Numbered from the stretch's first letter, positions 6,939 through 15,741 are shown. The stretch is 41,499 bases of DNA from Gemmatimonadota bacterium (GCA_025362095.1 JANYIJ010000004.1:1-41499); one strand, 5' to 3'. The notes: generated by a model from the letters alone, not told the origin. Program-made: numbers and translations.

Positions 6939-9854
6939 CTATAGCTTCGTTTCGAGCCAGTTTACCCCCGTGCCGACATCCACCACCAAGGGCACATCGA
7001 GCCTAACCGCGGTGGTCATTTCGTGCACAACGAGCTCTTGAAGATCGGGCAGTTCGTCTGATGTTGTTTCAAAGACGAGCTCGTCGTGAACCTGCAACAG
7101 CATGCGGCTGTCCATTTTCTTCGCTATTAGCGCATCGTGAATTTTGATCATGGCGACCTTGATCAGGTCGGCTGCGGAGCCTTGAAGCGGTGAGTTCTGG
7201 GCGATTCGTTCGCCGAACGCGCGGATGTTGAAGTTCCTGTCCTTGAGTTCTGGGATATAGCGCCGGCGTTTGAAAATCGTTTCGACGTATCCCACTTCTC
7301 TCGCGTGCTCGACGCTCGAGTCGAGGAACTTTCGGACCCCGGCGAAGCGTTCGAAGTAGGTATCGATGAACGCCTTCGCCTCGGCGTGTTCGACTTTTAT
7401 CTGGCGCGAGAGCGAGTGCGCACCCTGTCCGTAGATCGTCGCGAAATTGATCGTCTTTGCGCGACTGCGCATTTCCGACGTGACGTCGCCGATTTCCACG
7501 CCGAAGATGATCGACGCCGTCTGCCGGTGAATGTCTCCTCCAGCCCGAAATGCTTCGACGAACGCAGGGTCGTGAGACAGGTGCGCGAGAAGACGCAGCT
7601 CGATCTGCGAGTAGTCGGCCGCGAGCATCGTCCATCCGGCCTGCGGAATGAAACCGCGGCGAATGTCTTTTCCGAGCTGCCTGCGAATCGGAATATTCTG
7701 AAGATTCGGATCGCTCGACGACAACCGGCCGGTGCTTGCCACCGTTTGGCTGTACGACGTGTGCAGGCGACCGTCGGCGGGATTCACCAGTCCCGGCAGA
7801 ATGTCGAGATAGGTGTTTTCGAGCTTCGAGAGTTCGCGGTATTCCATCAAGAGCGTCGGAAGCACGTGCCCCTCGTCGGCCAGTTCCTGCAGCACCGACA
7901 CATCGGTGCTCGGCCCGGTGGACGTTTTCTTTTTGACCGGCATGCCGAGCTTTCCGAACATGATCGCAGCCAGCTGTTTGTTGGACGCGATATTGAATTC
8001 TTCGCCTGCGGTTTCGTAGATCTGCTTCTCGACCTGTTCGCGCTCCCTCATGAAGCGCGACTTGAGCGAATGAAACCACGGAATGTCGATCGTGATACCG
8101 TGCCACTCCATCTCTGAGAGCACCGTGATGAGCGGAAGCTCGAGGTCGTGCAGGAGTTTTATGGTCGCTTCGACTTCGGCAAGTTTCGGCTCGAGCAGTT
8201 GCCGCAGACGGAACGTCAGATCCGCGCCCGCGCCTGAATAGTCGCGCGCGGCGACGATCGGCACTTCGTCGAACGGAATTTGATTCTTGCCCTTGCCCGT
8301 GAGTTCGTCGAAGCCGGTCATCGGCAATTGCAGGAACTCGAGCGCAAGCGCATCGAGCGCGTGCGACCTGCGCCCCGGGTCGAGCAGAAAACTGGCGAGC
8401 ATTGAATCGAAGTCGAGCCCCGCCAGTTCCACGCGCGCGCGGCGCAGCACGAGCAGATCGTTTTTCGCGTTGTGTCCGGTCTTCTTGACCTTCGGGTCCG
8501 CGAGAAGGGCGCGGAGTGGTTCCATTTCCGGCGACAGAATCGGGGGAAGATTCTTCACCGGGAGCGGCCCTTCGGCGAGCATTCGCGCGGCGATGCTCGA
8601 CGTCGCCGCCCTTTCGCTCGTCTTCAGCGATGCTCCGAGCGCGAGGTCACCCTGCGCTGATTCGCGCTGGCGATGCGCGAACGGCAGATAAAACGATTCG
8701 CCCGGCGCGGTCGCGATTGAAATGCTCACGAGATTCGCGCGCAGTGGAGTGATGATCGGCGGCGCTCCGGCCTCCAGAACCGTTTCCGTGTTCACCGCGA
8801 TGAACGGCGCGCTGCGGGCGCGGACGACGAGCGCATTCACTTCTTCAACGGTGTCGACCACCACGTAGTTCCTCGCCACCTGCGGCACCTGCGGCGCAGC
8901 CGAAGAACTCTCCTCGCCGGCCGACGGAGCCGGTGCCGCCGGTGGATCTCCCGCGAGCGCAGCCGCTTCCTGCGCGTTCCCTCGAAACTCGAGTTCGACG
9001 AACAGGTCGCGGAGCCGGTTCCAATCCGGCGTCTCGATCGCGAGGGTTTTCAGGTCAAGCGTCATGGCGAGATCTTCTTTGATCGTCACGAGCTCTTTCG
9101 ACAGCACTCCGTTCGCCCCGAATTCGATGAGCGCGTTTCGCGCGCGCGTGGGCTCGACCTCTGCGACGTGCGCGAGAATCGACTCGAGCGGCCCCCATTT
9201 CTCGATCAGCGCGTGCGCGGTTTTCTCACCGATGCCCTTCACGCCCGGAATGTTGTCGGAGGTGTCGCCGAGTAGCGCGAGGTAATCGATTACCCGCTCC
9301 GGCTGCACACCAAGGCGCTCGCGTGCGTTGTCGAGGTCGTACCATTTTTCCGTAGTGAAGCCCGGACGGCCGTGCCACGGATTGAGGATCCAGATTCCTT
9401 TGTCGATGAGCTGCACGAAGTCTTTGTCGCCGGAAACGATCACGGCGTTCACGCCTTTCGCCGCAGCCTGCTTTGCGAGCGTGCCGATGACGTCATCCGC
9501 TTCGTAGCCCTCGAGAGAGAGCACGGGAATCTTGAACGCCTCGAGTATTTGCGTGATCCGCTCAACGCCGGTGTCGAAATCCGCCTGCATCTCGGGCTCG
9601 AGCCGCTCACGCGTCGCTTTGTATTCCGGATAGCGTTCGTGCCGGAATGAGAGGCCGGCGTCGTGCACCCAGCCGAGGTACTCCGGCTTGTGCTTCTCGA
9701 TGAGACGTTTGAGGAAATCGTGCGCGCCGCGCGCTATCGACGTGTTCTCCCCTTTGCTGTTGACGAGCGGCTGGGCGCCGTAAGCGAAGAAGGCGCGATA
9801 AATCAGCGCGTAGCCATCAACCAAAAAGAGTCGCGGACCCGGGGCGGGGAGCAT
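6939..9854 (-). CDS. polA: DNA polymerase I, with a degenerate proofreading site
   Basis: Full-length 971-residue Pol I for Okazaki fragment processing and repair. Residues 1-300 are the 5'-3' (FEN-type) nuclease: FLVDGYALIYRAFFA, YEADDVIGTLA, SGDKDFVQL and LLGDTSDNIPGVKGIGEKTA. The 3'-5' exonuclease-like domain spans about 330-560, and the polymerase domain 570-971 has DYSQIELRLLAHLS (motif A), RSRAKTINFATIYGQG (motif B) and LLQVHDELVFE (motif C). In the exonuclease domain the first catalytic Asp is Asn355 (AVNTET) and the Asp expected in the YxxxD motif is Gly543 (DYSGAGAD), while Glu357 and Asp466 remain. Proofreading is therefore probably weak or lost, as in Taq and Bacillus Pol I. A TTAAGT hexamer seven bases before the ATG suggests a leaderless mRNA. 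Confidence 0.97.
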   Translation of the reverse strand: MLPAPGPRLFLVDGYALIYRAFFAYGAQPLVNSKGENTSIARGAHDFLKRLIEKHKPEYLGWVHDAGLSFRHERYPEYKATRERLEPEMQADFDTGVERITQILEAFKIPVLSLEGYEADDVIGTLAKQAAAKGVNAVIVSGDKDFVQLIDKGIWILNPWHGRPGFTTEKWYDLDNARERLGVQPERVIDYLALLGDTSDNIPGVKGIGEKTAHALIEKWGPLESILAHVAEVEPTRARNALIEFGANGVLSKELVTIKEDLAMTLDLKTLAIETPDWNRLRDLFVELEFRGNAQEAAALAGDPPAAPAPSAGEESSSAAPQVPQVARNYVVVDTVEEVNALVVRARSAPFIAVNTETVLEAGAPPIITPLRANLVSISIATAPGESFYLPFAHRQRESAQGDLALGASLKTSERAATSSIAARMLAEGPLPVKNLPPILSPEMEPLRALLADPKVKKTGHNAKNDLLVLRRARVELAGLDFDSMLASFLLDPGRRSHALDALALEFLQLPMTGFDELTGKGKNQIPFDEVPIVAARDYSGAGADLTFRLRQLLEPKLAEVEATIKLLHDLELPLITVLSEMEWHGITIDIPWFHSLKSRFMREREQVEKQIYETAGEEFNIASNKQLAAIMFGKLGMPVKKKTSTGPSTDVSVLQELADEGHVLPTLLMEYRELSKLENTYLDILPGLVNPADGRLHTSYSQTVASTGRLSSSDPNLQNIPIRRQLGKDIRRGFIPQAGWTMLAADYSQIELRLLAHLSHDPAFVEAFRAGGDIHRQTASIIFGVEIGDVTSEMRSRAKTINFATIYGQGAHSLSRQIKVEHAEAKAFIDTYFERFAGVRKFLDSSVEHAREVGYVETIFKRRRYIPELKDRNFNIRAFGERIAQNSPLQGSAADLIKVAMIKIHDALIAKKMDSRMLLQVHDELVFETTSDELPDLQELVVHEMTTAVRLDVPLVVDVGTGVNWLETKL

Positions 9855-9873
9855 GGCTGGAACTTAATGCGCC

Positions 9874-9906
9874 GCGGGCCCGGCCATCTGTGTCGGCTGG
9901 GCCCGC
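9874..9906 (-). terminator. strong GC hairpin after the cold-shock gene
   Basis: Inverted repeat GCGGGCCC (9874-9881) and GGGCCCGC (9899-9906), extended inward by a G-U wobble and GCC/GGC, giving a 12-pair stem with a 9-base loop. It lies 34 bases past the cold-shock gene stop and just before polA. There is no U tract, so it may be an intrinsic terminator of weak type, a processing/protective stem, or both. Confidence 0.5.
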
Positions 9907-9940
9907 AACGATCGGCTCTCGAGTGGAGTGTGTTGGAGCG

Positions 9941-10141
9941 TCAGGCCTTCATGACTGTGTTGGCAGCAAGCCCCTTCTCTCCCGTCTTGAGCTCGAACTC
10001 CACCTGTTGACCTTCTGCGAGAGTTTTGAATCCGTCCATCTGAATCGCTGAAAAGTGGACGAACACATCCTCGCCCTGCTCTTGCTCAATGAATCCGTAT
10101 CCTTTGGTGTCATTGAACCACTTCACCTTTCCCTTCGCCAT
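9941..10141 (-). CDS. cold-shock domain protein (CspA family)
   Basis: A 66-residue single cold-shock domain, a beta-barrel RNA/DNA-binding chaperone that melts mRNA structure. RNP1 is KGYGFI and RNP2 is VFVHF, preceded by the standard KGKVKWFND. The length equals that of classical Csp proteins. The ATG at 10141 has GGGAG upstream at a good distance. The leader is about 70 bases if the promoter at 10220-10249 is used, long enough for the structured 5' UTR that makes csp mRNAs temperature-responsive. It is followed by a strong hairpin. Which paralog it corresponds to cannot be decided. Confidence 0.95.
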   Translation of the reverse strand: MAKGKVKWFNDTKGYGFIEQEQGEDVFVHFSAIQMDGFKTLAEGQQVEFELKTGEKGLAANTVMKA

Positions 10142-10219
10142 CGTTCGACTCCCGCGGTACTCCTTCGGTGCAACTGTCCCTCGCGTCGACTCGGCGACCA
10201 GCGTCTCGTCCGCACCTAT

Positions 10220-10249
10220 TTCTTACGCTTTTCCGGCCCCGGTTGTCAA
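10220..10249 (-). promoter_or_regulatory. candidate sigma-70-type promoter of the cold-shock gene
   Basis: On the minus strand there is a perfect TTGACA at 10249-10244, an 18-base spacer, then TAAGAA at 10225-10220 as a weak -10. The -35 overlaps the stop codon of the upstream membrane kinase gene, giving the cold-shock gene its own promoter. Confidence 0.5.
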
Positions 10250-10863
10250 GCGAGAAGCTGCGCGATGGCTCCGGTAGCGGCCGCAATTCGAAGGTTGTCG
10301 TCGATTCTGACCGGCCACGCTTCGGCAACAGCGGCCATCGCAGCGATCGCGAGTGCGATTGGCGGCGGGTAGCCGGCGAGGATCCACACGCCGGCGAAGG
10401 ACGCCGCGAAACATCCGATCGAGCCGGCGACGGTCTTGTCGCCTCTCTCCTGGCCCGCGCTCGATGGTCTGTCGGTCCATCTGCCGACGATGGTGGCCGC
10501 GGGATCGCCGACGGTCGCACACCACATAGCGGCGATCGCGGGGCTCCGTGAAAACACGACCACTGCAGCGAGGCATGAAAGCGCCAGCCATGTGGCGCCG
10601 GTAATGCCGGTTTTTTCGCGGGGTCGCAAGAGCGGTCCGAAAATGCGGTCGAACGCGGCACGAACGGACGTGTTCGACCTGCGCAGCAGCTCGATCAAAA
10701 GCGCGAGAGCGCTCGCCCCGGCGAGCGCGGCTATGATCATCGCACGCGATGCTCCGAGCATGTAAGCGGCCGGAAATGCGGCCGCCGAAAGGTGCAGCGC
10801 TTTTCGAACAGCTTCGTGCCGCGAGAGCGGCGTTGAGCTCAGCGCGTGACCCGGCGACGCCAC
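10246..10863 (-). CDS. SEC59/VTE5-like membrane lipid kinase (dolichol/phytol/diacylglycerol kinase family)
   Basis: A 205-residue polytopic membrane protein. It has the hallmarks of the SEC59/DGK1/VTE5 CTP-dependent lipid kinase family: an N-terminal RHEAVRKALHLSAA, then IELLRRSN, then TGATWLALS, then VGDPAATIVGRW with the GD pair, followed by DKTVAGSIGCF. About five hydrophobic helices are visible. It probably phosphorylates a polyprenol or diacylglycerol, but the substrate is unknown. The start is GTG 10863, overlapping the upstream GWxTD gene by 25 bases and suggesting coupling. No other lipid gene lies nearby. Confidence 0.8.
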   Translation of the reverse strand: MASPGHALSSTPLSRHEAVRKALHLSAAAFPAAYMLGASRAMIIAALAGASALALLIELLRRSNTSVRAAFDRIFGPLLRPREKTGITGATWLALSCLAAVVVFSRSPAIAAMWCATVGDPAATIVGRWTDRPSSAGQERGDKTVAGSIGCFAASFAGVWILAGYPPPIALAIAAMAAVAEAWPVRIDDNLRIAAATGAIAQLLA

Positions 10864-12260
10864 GCGTTCTCGAACGCGACTGCGCTGCTGTTCGTCATCC
10901 GCCAGTGGCCGAACTCCTGCTGTTCGGTGAACACCAGCTGGATCTGAAGGTTGCGATACTCCCAGATCTGCGAGCGAAGTCGCTGCGACGGGTCCGCAGG
11001 AGCGCCTTGCTCGTATCGCTGGTCCGGCTCTCCGAGTCCGAGCAACACTTTCCCGCGATCCGTCAGCCAGCCCGGAACGCCCTCCTCGCGGAATTCAACA
11101 TTCGCCCTGTTCAGCCGCAGGAAATAATCGCGCAGTGCCTCGGCGCCACCGGTGAGCGTTGCGTTGTCTTTCACGAAGCTAGACCACGCCGATGGCCTGA
11201 ACTCCGGGGCCGTATCGCGCAGCGACTTGATCCTCGACGGCAGCGCGAACCACTTCAAGTAGTTGAGCATCTCGTCGTACGTCGCGACGGGCAGCTCATC
11301 GCCGAATCCAACGAACACTGCGGCGCGCGTTGTGTCGCGCATGCCGGTCTGCCACACTGAGACGACCGCGGGGCCGATGCCCGTGCGGGCGATGGGCACG
11401 TAGAGGACGCCGCTGTAGAGGGTTTGGCGACGCACAAGCGAAACCGTATCACTGAACAGCATGCGGCCGGTTTCGGTACGCACGGCGATGTTGAGCGGGA
11501 GGCGAGCGCCGGCGGCAGTGCCGTAGCCCTCGAGATACAGGCCCACGAGGCTGTCGCGACCGAACGTCGCAGTCGCTGCTGGGTTCGTCACGACACGCGG
11601 CAGCGAGTCGAGTGCGGTCCGCTGATAAACTCGCGCAAATGCGACGGGAGTGCTCAGTGAGCCGGCGCTGAGCGTCGGCACAACGAGCGTGACTTCGTCG
11701 GAGCCGTTCTTCGAGCTCCCGTCGTCGCGCACGTTCACCGAAAGGCTGTAGCGACCAGGCTTGAGCGTGAGCAGTTCTTGATAGATCACACTTTCGTCGA
11801 GACGCGACGTTTCCTTGTAGCTCGCGACGAGCACGCTTTCGTGCGCTTCGATCTGCTTCACCGTCTCGGAGCCGTTTCGCAGCGTGAGCGAAACCGTGTA
11901 GCCCGCGCGGAAGCGATCGGTCTCACGGCCGAACGTGAGGTTCCCGTTCGCAAGTGTGATCGCGACGATCACGTGGGTCGAGTCTGCAGTCGACGCCGCC
12001 ATGAACGCGACGTTTCCAACGAACGGCATCGGCGCGCCGCGCGCCAGAAGGCCCAGTTCGCGATACAGTTTCACGCCATCGTATTCCGGACCATTCAGTG
12101 CGATCGGCGCGGTGGCCGGAGAACCGCCGCCTGCCCGCGCCGGCGATTGTGCCGGCGATGGTGCCGGCCTCGGCGCCGGCTTGCTTCCTCCGCACGCCCC
12201 CTGAACGAGCAGCAGGGTGAACGGAGCCATCATCGCGAATTGGAACGGCGCTCGTCGCAT
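10839..12260 (-). CDS. GWxTD-domain lipoprotein
   Basis: A 473-residue secreted protein with a C-terminal GWxTD domain (GWLTDRGKVLLGLGEPD at about residue 405 onwards, then the IWEYRNLQIQLVFTEQQEFG strand set). This domain is found in Gemmatimonadota, Acidobacteriota and Bacteroidota; its role is unknown. The N-terminus MRRAPFQFAMMAPFTLLLVQGAC looks like a lipoprotein signal, followed by a Pro/Ala-rich linker (residues 24-50). ATG 12260 is chosen because AGGTG lies five bases upstream; an earlier in-frame ATG at 12299 would place 13 residues before the signal peptide. The middle of the protein is beta-rich with no catalytic motif I can see. Confidence 0.88.
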   Translation of the reverse strand: MRRAPFQFAMMAPFTLLLVQGACGGSKPAPRPAPSPAQSPARAGGGSPATAPIALNGPEYDGVKLYRELGLLARGAPMPFVGNVAFMAASTADSTHVIVAITLANGNLTFGRETDRFRAGYTVSLTLRNGSETVKQIEAHESVLVASYKETSRLDESVIYQELLTLKPGRYSLSVNVRDDGSSKNGSDEVTLVVPTLSAGSLSTPVAFARVYQRTALDSLPRVVTNPAATATFGRDSLVGLYLEGYGTAAGARLPLNIAVRTETGRMLFSDTVSLVRRQTLYSGVLYVPIARTGIGPAVVSVWQTGMRDTTRAAVFVGFGDELPVATYDEMLNYLKWFALPSRIKSLRDTAPEFRPSAWSSFVKDNATLTGGAEALRDYFLRLNRANVEFREEGVPGWLTDRGKVLLGLGEPDQRYEQGAPADPSQRLRSQIWEYRNLQIQLVFTEQQEFGHWRMTNSSAVAFENAWRRRVTR

Positions 12261-12331
12261 CGTTGCACCTGTTTGCGTGAAATCGCTTTGCCTGCGCACT
12301 ACTCTACACTCGCAAGAGGAATTCAGTTCGC

Positions 12332-13291
12332 TTGCTACTCCCGATGACGGCCGTTAGCTTCGCCCGCGTGGCGCGCGACCCTCTCGTCGGAACAACGCTG
12401 TGCGGTTATACCCTCGTCGATCGAGTAGGCGAGGGCGGTACCGCGACCGTCTACCGAGCCCAGCATTCCCAGCACGGCGAAGTCGCCGTGAAAGTTCTGC
12501 GTGAACGCCTCCGTCAGGACAAGACTGCGGTCGCCCGCTTTCTGCGGGAAGCGTCGTTCGGCACACGGGTCCAACATCCGAACGTAGTGCGAACGATCGA
12601 AACTGGGCAGTCCCCCGAAGGTGTGCACTTCCTCTCCATCGAGTGGGCAGCCGGAGAATTGCTTGAGGGTTATGCGAAGCGCAACGCACCGCTTCCGTAC
12701 GACGAGGTCGCGACGATCGTGTTGCAGATCGCGGACGCGGTGAACGCAGCGCATGCGAGCGGAATCGTTCACAGGGATCTCAAGCCCGAGAACCTGATGT
12801 ACGATCCTGTGAACCGAAACGTGAAGCTTCTCGACTTCGGCATTGCGACCGCCACCGACGTGACGCCAGACGAGCGACTGACACGCGCGGGCTTTTTCGT
12901 GGGAAGCCTGCTCTACGTGGCGCCGGAAGCGTTGTCGGGAGAGGTCGTGACGCCCGCCGCCGACCAGTACAGTCTCGCAGGCATCGCGTACCTGCTGCTC
13001 TCGGGCACGCTGCCATACACGGCAAAGGCGCCGCGAGAGATGTTCACGCAACTGCTCTCCATGCCACCCATCGCGCTCAACAAGGCGAAGCCCGGCCTTC
13101 AATTCCCGGCTGCGGTTGAGGCGGTGGTCATGCGCGCGCTCTCGAAGAATCCGAAGGATCGCTACTCTGACGTCGTCGAGTTCGCGAAGGCGCTCGCCCT
13201 GGCGCTCGCCGCCGGACATACCGACGCGGGCGACGGCGGCTTCATGTCAAAGATGAAAGGGCTATTCCGCAACAAGGGAACGCCGAGTTAA
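12332..13291 (+). CDS. soluble Hanks-type serine/threonine protein kinase
   Basis: A 319-residue kinase with a complete catalytic domain: glycine loop GEGGTATVYRA (33-43), VAVKVL with Lys54, HRDLKPEN with Asp149, DFG at 168-170, and an APE-type motif (YVAPEA). It has no transmembrane segment and no PASTA, TPR or WD repeats; the C-terminal tail of some 30 residues is Gly/Lys-rich. It is therefore a cytoplasmic kinase whose sensor input is not encoded in cis. The start may be TTG 12332, with AGAGGA eleven bases upstream, or ATG 12344. It is divergent from the GWxTD gene across 71 bases and overlaps the convergent histidine kinase by four bases. Confidence 0.95.
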   Translation: MLLPMTAVSFARVARDPLVGTTLCGYTLVDRVGEGGTATVYRAQHSQHGEVAVKVLRERLRQDKTAVARFLREASFGTRVQHPNVVRTIETGQSPEGVHFLSIEWAAGELLEGYAKRNAPLPYDEVATIVLQIADAVNAAHASGIVHRDLKPENLMYDPVNRNVKLLDFGIATATDVTPDERLTRAGFFVGSLLYVAPEALSGEVVTPAADQYSLAGIAYLLLSGTLPYTAKAPREMFTQLLSMPPIALNKAKPGLQFPAAVEAVVMRALSKNPKDRYSDVVEFAKALALALAAGHTDAGDGGFMSKMKGLFRNKGTPS

Positions 13292-14214
13292 CTGGGCGCC
13301 GGCTTTTCCCGCTCCGGGCTGTCCGCCGGAAGCCACACCGTAAAAACCGAGCCTCGTCCCTCCACACTCTCCGCGGTGATGTCGCCGTCGAGCATGCGCG
13401 CGAGCCTGCGCGAAATCGCCAGGCCGAGGCCGGTTCCGCGACGCATGGAGTCTCCTCGCGGTCCCGCGTTCACCTGTTCGAATTCTTCGAAAATCCTGCC
13501 GAGATCGGTCGCGGCAACCCCGGTACCGGTGTCCGTCACCTGCAGCGCCACCCAGGGCCCGCCCGTGGCGAGCAAGGGTCGCTGGTTCACCGGTGCCGCG
13601 AACGACGCGAGGTCGCCATCTGACACGAGCGACGCCCGAACCGCGATGCTCCCCTCCGACGTGAACTTGATCGCGTTGCCGAGCAGGTTCACGAGAATCT
13701 GCCGGAGGTGCGTCGGATCGGTCGCAATGCGCGGAAGGGTCGTGGGCACCGCAATCGAAAACACGAGCTTCTTTTCGTTCACGAGCGATTCGACTTCTGA
13801 AGCAACGTCGATCACGAACGGGCGCAACTTGATGAGTTCTGTGTGAACCTCGAGCCTGCCCGCCGCCATTTTCGCGAGGTCGAGCACCTGCTCGACCAGC
13901 TCGCGCAGATGGTTCGCCGATGACTCGATGCGCTCGACCGGCCCGATCTGTCGCGGCGTCAGCTCGCCGTATGCGCCTTCACGCAGCAGGTCGACGAACC
14001 CGACAATTGCCGCGAGCGGCGTCCGCAGCTCGTGTGAGACGTTCGCGAGGAACTCGCTCTTGGCCCGGTTGGCGCGATAGAGCTCGGCAGAGAGCTGCTC
14101 GAGCTCCGCGGAACGCTCCGCCAGGCTGCGCGCCTGCCTGCGCTGACGCGCGAGGCCGGCGAAGATCGCGAGAATCGCAATGGCAACCACGACCCACAGT
14201 ACGGTCGCCGTCAA
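13288..14214 (-). CDS. membrane-anchored sensor histidine kinase
   Basis: A 308-residue histidine kinase with one N-terminal transmembrane helix (residues 5-22), a coiled linker, and a HisKA domain with phospho-acceptor His61 (NVSHELRTPL). The HATPase domain has N-box LLGNAIKFT, G1 DTGTGV and G2 GTGLGLAISRRL. There is no extracytoplasmic sensor domain, so it probably senses membrane or partner-protein state. No response regulator is adjacent, making it an orphan in this window. The start is TTG 14214 with no good ribosome site. It shares a 71-base divergent region with pyrE. Confidence 0.93.
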   Translation of the reverse strand: MTATVLWVVVAIAILAIFAGLARQRRQARSLAERSAELEQLSAELYRANRAKSEFLANVSHELRTPLAAIVGFVDLLREGAYGELTPRQIGPVERIESSANHLRELVEQVLDLAKMAAGRLEVHTELIKLRPFVIDVASEVESLVNEKKLVFSIAVPTTLPRIATDPTHLRQILVNLLGNAIKFTSEGSIAVRASLVSDGDLASFAAPVNQRPLLATGGPWVALQVTDTGTGVAATDLGRIFEEFEQVNAGPRGDSMRRGTGLGLAISRRLARMLDGDITAESVEGRGSVFTVWLPADSPEREKPAPS

Positions 14215-14248
14215 CGTTTGCTCACGTAGATAAATTCACATTCGCGCA

Positions 14249-14277
14249 TTGACGCTCGCATCGCCGCTCCGTAACCT
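14249..14277 (+). promoter_or_regulatory. candidate pyrE promoter, leaderless spacing
   Basis: TTGACG (14249-14254), a 17-base spacer and TAACCT (14272-14277). The ATG at 14286 begins eight bases after the -10, so the predicted transcription start coincides with, or lies within two bases of, the start codon. No Shine-Dalgarno sequence is present, consistent with leaderless translation. Confidence 0.5.
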
Positions 14278-14285
14278 CCGCACTC

Positions 14286-14846
14286 ATGACGCCCCACGAA
14301 CGACTGCTCGAAATGCTCGCGACCCGGTCGGCGCGAACGGGATCCTTCACGCTCGCGTCGGGCCGGCAGTCCAGCCTCTACATCGACGCGCGCCTCACGA
14401 CTATGAGCCCCGACGGTCTCGCGACGATCGGACCGCTCGCCCTCGCGGCGCTGCGCGAATCCGGATGGAACCCAGATGCCGTGGGCGGTCTCACTCTCGG
14501 AGCAGACCCGGTCTCCTACGCTATCGCACACGCGAGCGCGCTTGCCGGCGCGCCGATCCGCTCATTCACCGTGAGGAAGGAAGCGAAGTCGCACGGAACA
14601 GGCAAGCTGATCGAAGGACCGTTTCAATCGGGCGACCGCACTGTCGTCATCGAAGATGTGATCACGACGGGCGGCTCGGCGCTGCGCGCCGTCGAGGCGG
14701 TGCGCGCAGCGGGCGGCGTGGTTCAGGGAGTGCTCGCCGTGGTGGATCGCGAAGAGGGCGGTCGCGAGGCGCTGAACGCCGCGGGCCTCTCCGTTATTGC
14801 TCTCGCGCGCGCCTCGGATATTCTCGCGCGTATGCGCAAGGCGTAG
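14286..14846 (+). CDS. pyrE: orotate phosphoribosyltransferase
   Basis: Converts orotate and PRPP to OMP in de novo pyrimidine synthesis. The 186-residue type I PRTase has the family N-terminal hood (GSFTLASGRQSSLYIDAR), the flexible catalytic loop region VRKEAKSHGTGKLIEG with Lys/His, and the PRPP-binding motif VVIEDVITTGGSA. The length fits PyrE rather than OMP decarboxylase fusions. It stands alone with no other pyr gene adjacent, though upp (uracil salvage) is 10 kb away and the BMP importer 9 kb away. It ends four bases before the convergent AraC-type gene. Confidence 0.96.
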   Translation: MTPHERLLEMLATRSARTGSFTLASGRQSSLYIDARLTTMSPDGLATIGPLALAALRESGWNPDAVGGLTLGADPVSYAIAHASALAGAPIRSFTVRKEAKSHGTGKLIEGPFQSGDRTVVIEDVITTGGSALRAVEAVRAAGGVVQGVLAVVDREEGGREALNAAGLSVIALARASDILARMRKA

Positions 14847-14850
14847 TCAC

Positions 14851-15741
14851 TCACACGGCGGCGGCGTAGGCGAGCGGCACGAGACGCATGCCCGGCCTGA
14901 CCGCGAGCGGGTGCAGTTCGCGCAAGGAGCCAAGATTCGGGTGCACGAGGTCGCGGCGAAACCGCTCAAGCATCCGCTCTCCGTCGTATGTGCACCGGAA
15001 CTCGCCGGCCGTGATGTTCAGCAGTGTGCGCACGTGGCGGCCGAAACTCTGCGGGGAAGAGTAGTCGAGATGGTTGGCCACGTCGGAAATTGAGAGACCG
15101 GGATTCTCAAAGAGCCGCGCGGCGCGCACCAGCCGCGCAAACGCGAGGTATTTTTTTGGCGCCGGCACGCGCGCACGAAAGAAACGGCTCATGAGCGTAC
15201 TCGGCAGCACGTTCAGCCGGCGAGCGAGCTGACGCACGGTGCAGACGCGAAGCTCCGCTGAGAAAAGCGCTTCGAAGAATCGCCAGCAGTCCTCGGGCGC
15301 GCCACGAAGATCGTCGTGCAACACGGCGAGCGCGATGCGGTCGACATCTTTTGTCGCCTCGCGGCCGAGCAGCGCGCGAAGCCGGCCCCAGCCTTCGGGC
15401 TCACGAACATCGATGAGCGTACGAATTCCACAGTTGCCGAGCGCGAGCACCGCTTCCGCGTTCGTGTCGCCTGCGCTCGAAAGCAAAGCTACGGTGGGAA
15501 TGCGCGGAAACGCGCGCACCACCGCGGCCATCTGCGCGGGTTCCTCGCGCACACACCTCCCGACCGAAACGATCACGGCGCTGATTCGCCTCTCTTTGAG
15601 ATCGCGAAGCACTTCGCTGATACTGTCGCGGTGAATCGTCCGGTAGAGTCCGGCGCCGGCGGCATCCACTCGCTGTCGCTCCACCGGTTCGATCATCGTG
15701 GACACGGGAGCAATGCGTATGGCGCTGGACATCGTCGTCAT
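14851..15741 (-). CDS. AraC-type transcriptional regulator with a receiver-like N-terminal domain
   Basis: A 296-residue regulator. The C-terminal third is an AraC/XylS double helix-turn-helix: VRQLARRLNVLPSTLMSRFF (first HTH), RLVRAARLF, then LSISDVANHLDYSSPQSFGR (second HTH) and the characteristic FGRHVRTLL. The N-terminal 130 residues look like an alpha/beta receiver-type fold (AVIVSVGR, PTVALLSS, GIRTLIDV), but the phospho-acceptor Asp cluster expected in true response regulators is not evident, so it may be a pseudo-receiver. ATG 15741 has GAGG upstream. A run of nine C residues on the coding strand lies 12-20 bases before the ATG. Targets are unknown. Confidence 0.9.
   Translation of the reverse strand: MTTMSSAIRIAPVSTMIEPVERQRVDAAGAGLYRTIHRDSISEVLRDLKERRISAVIVSVGRCVREEPAQMAAVVRAFPRIPTVALLSSAGDTNAEAVLALGNCGIRTLIDVREPEGWGRLRALLGREATKDVDRIALAVLHDDLRGAPEDCWRFFEALFSAELRVCTVRQLARRLNVLPSTLMSRFFRARVPAPKKYLAFARLVRAARLFENPGLSISDVANHLDYSSPQSFGRHVRTLLNITAGEFRCTYDGERMLERFRRDLVHPNLGSLRELHPLAVRPGMRLVPLAYAAAV

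Noticed and set aside
7069-8106. 345-codon frame inside polA in another frame of the same strand
   Set aside because: Shadow of the polymerase domain; polA motifs A-C are continuous in the main frame.
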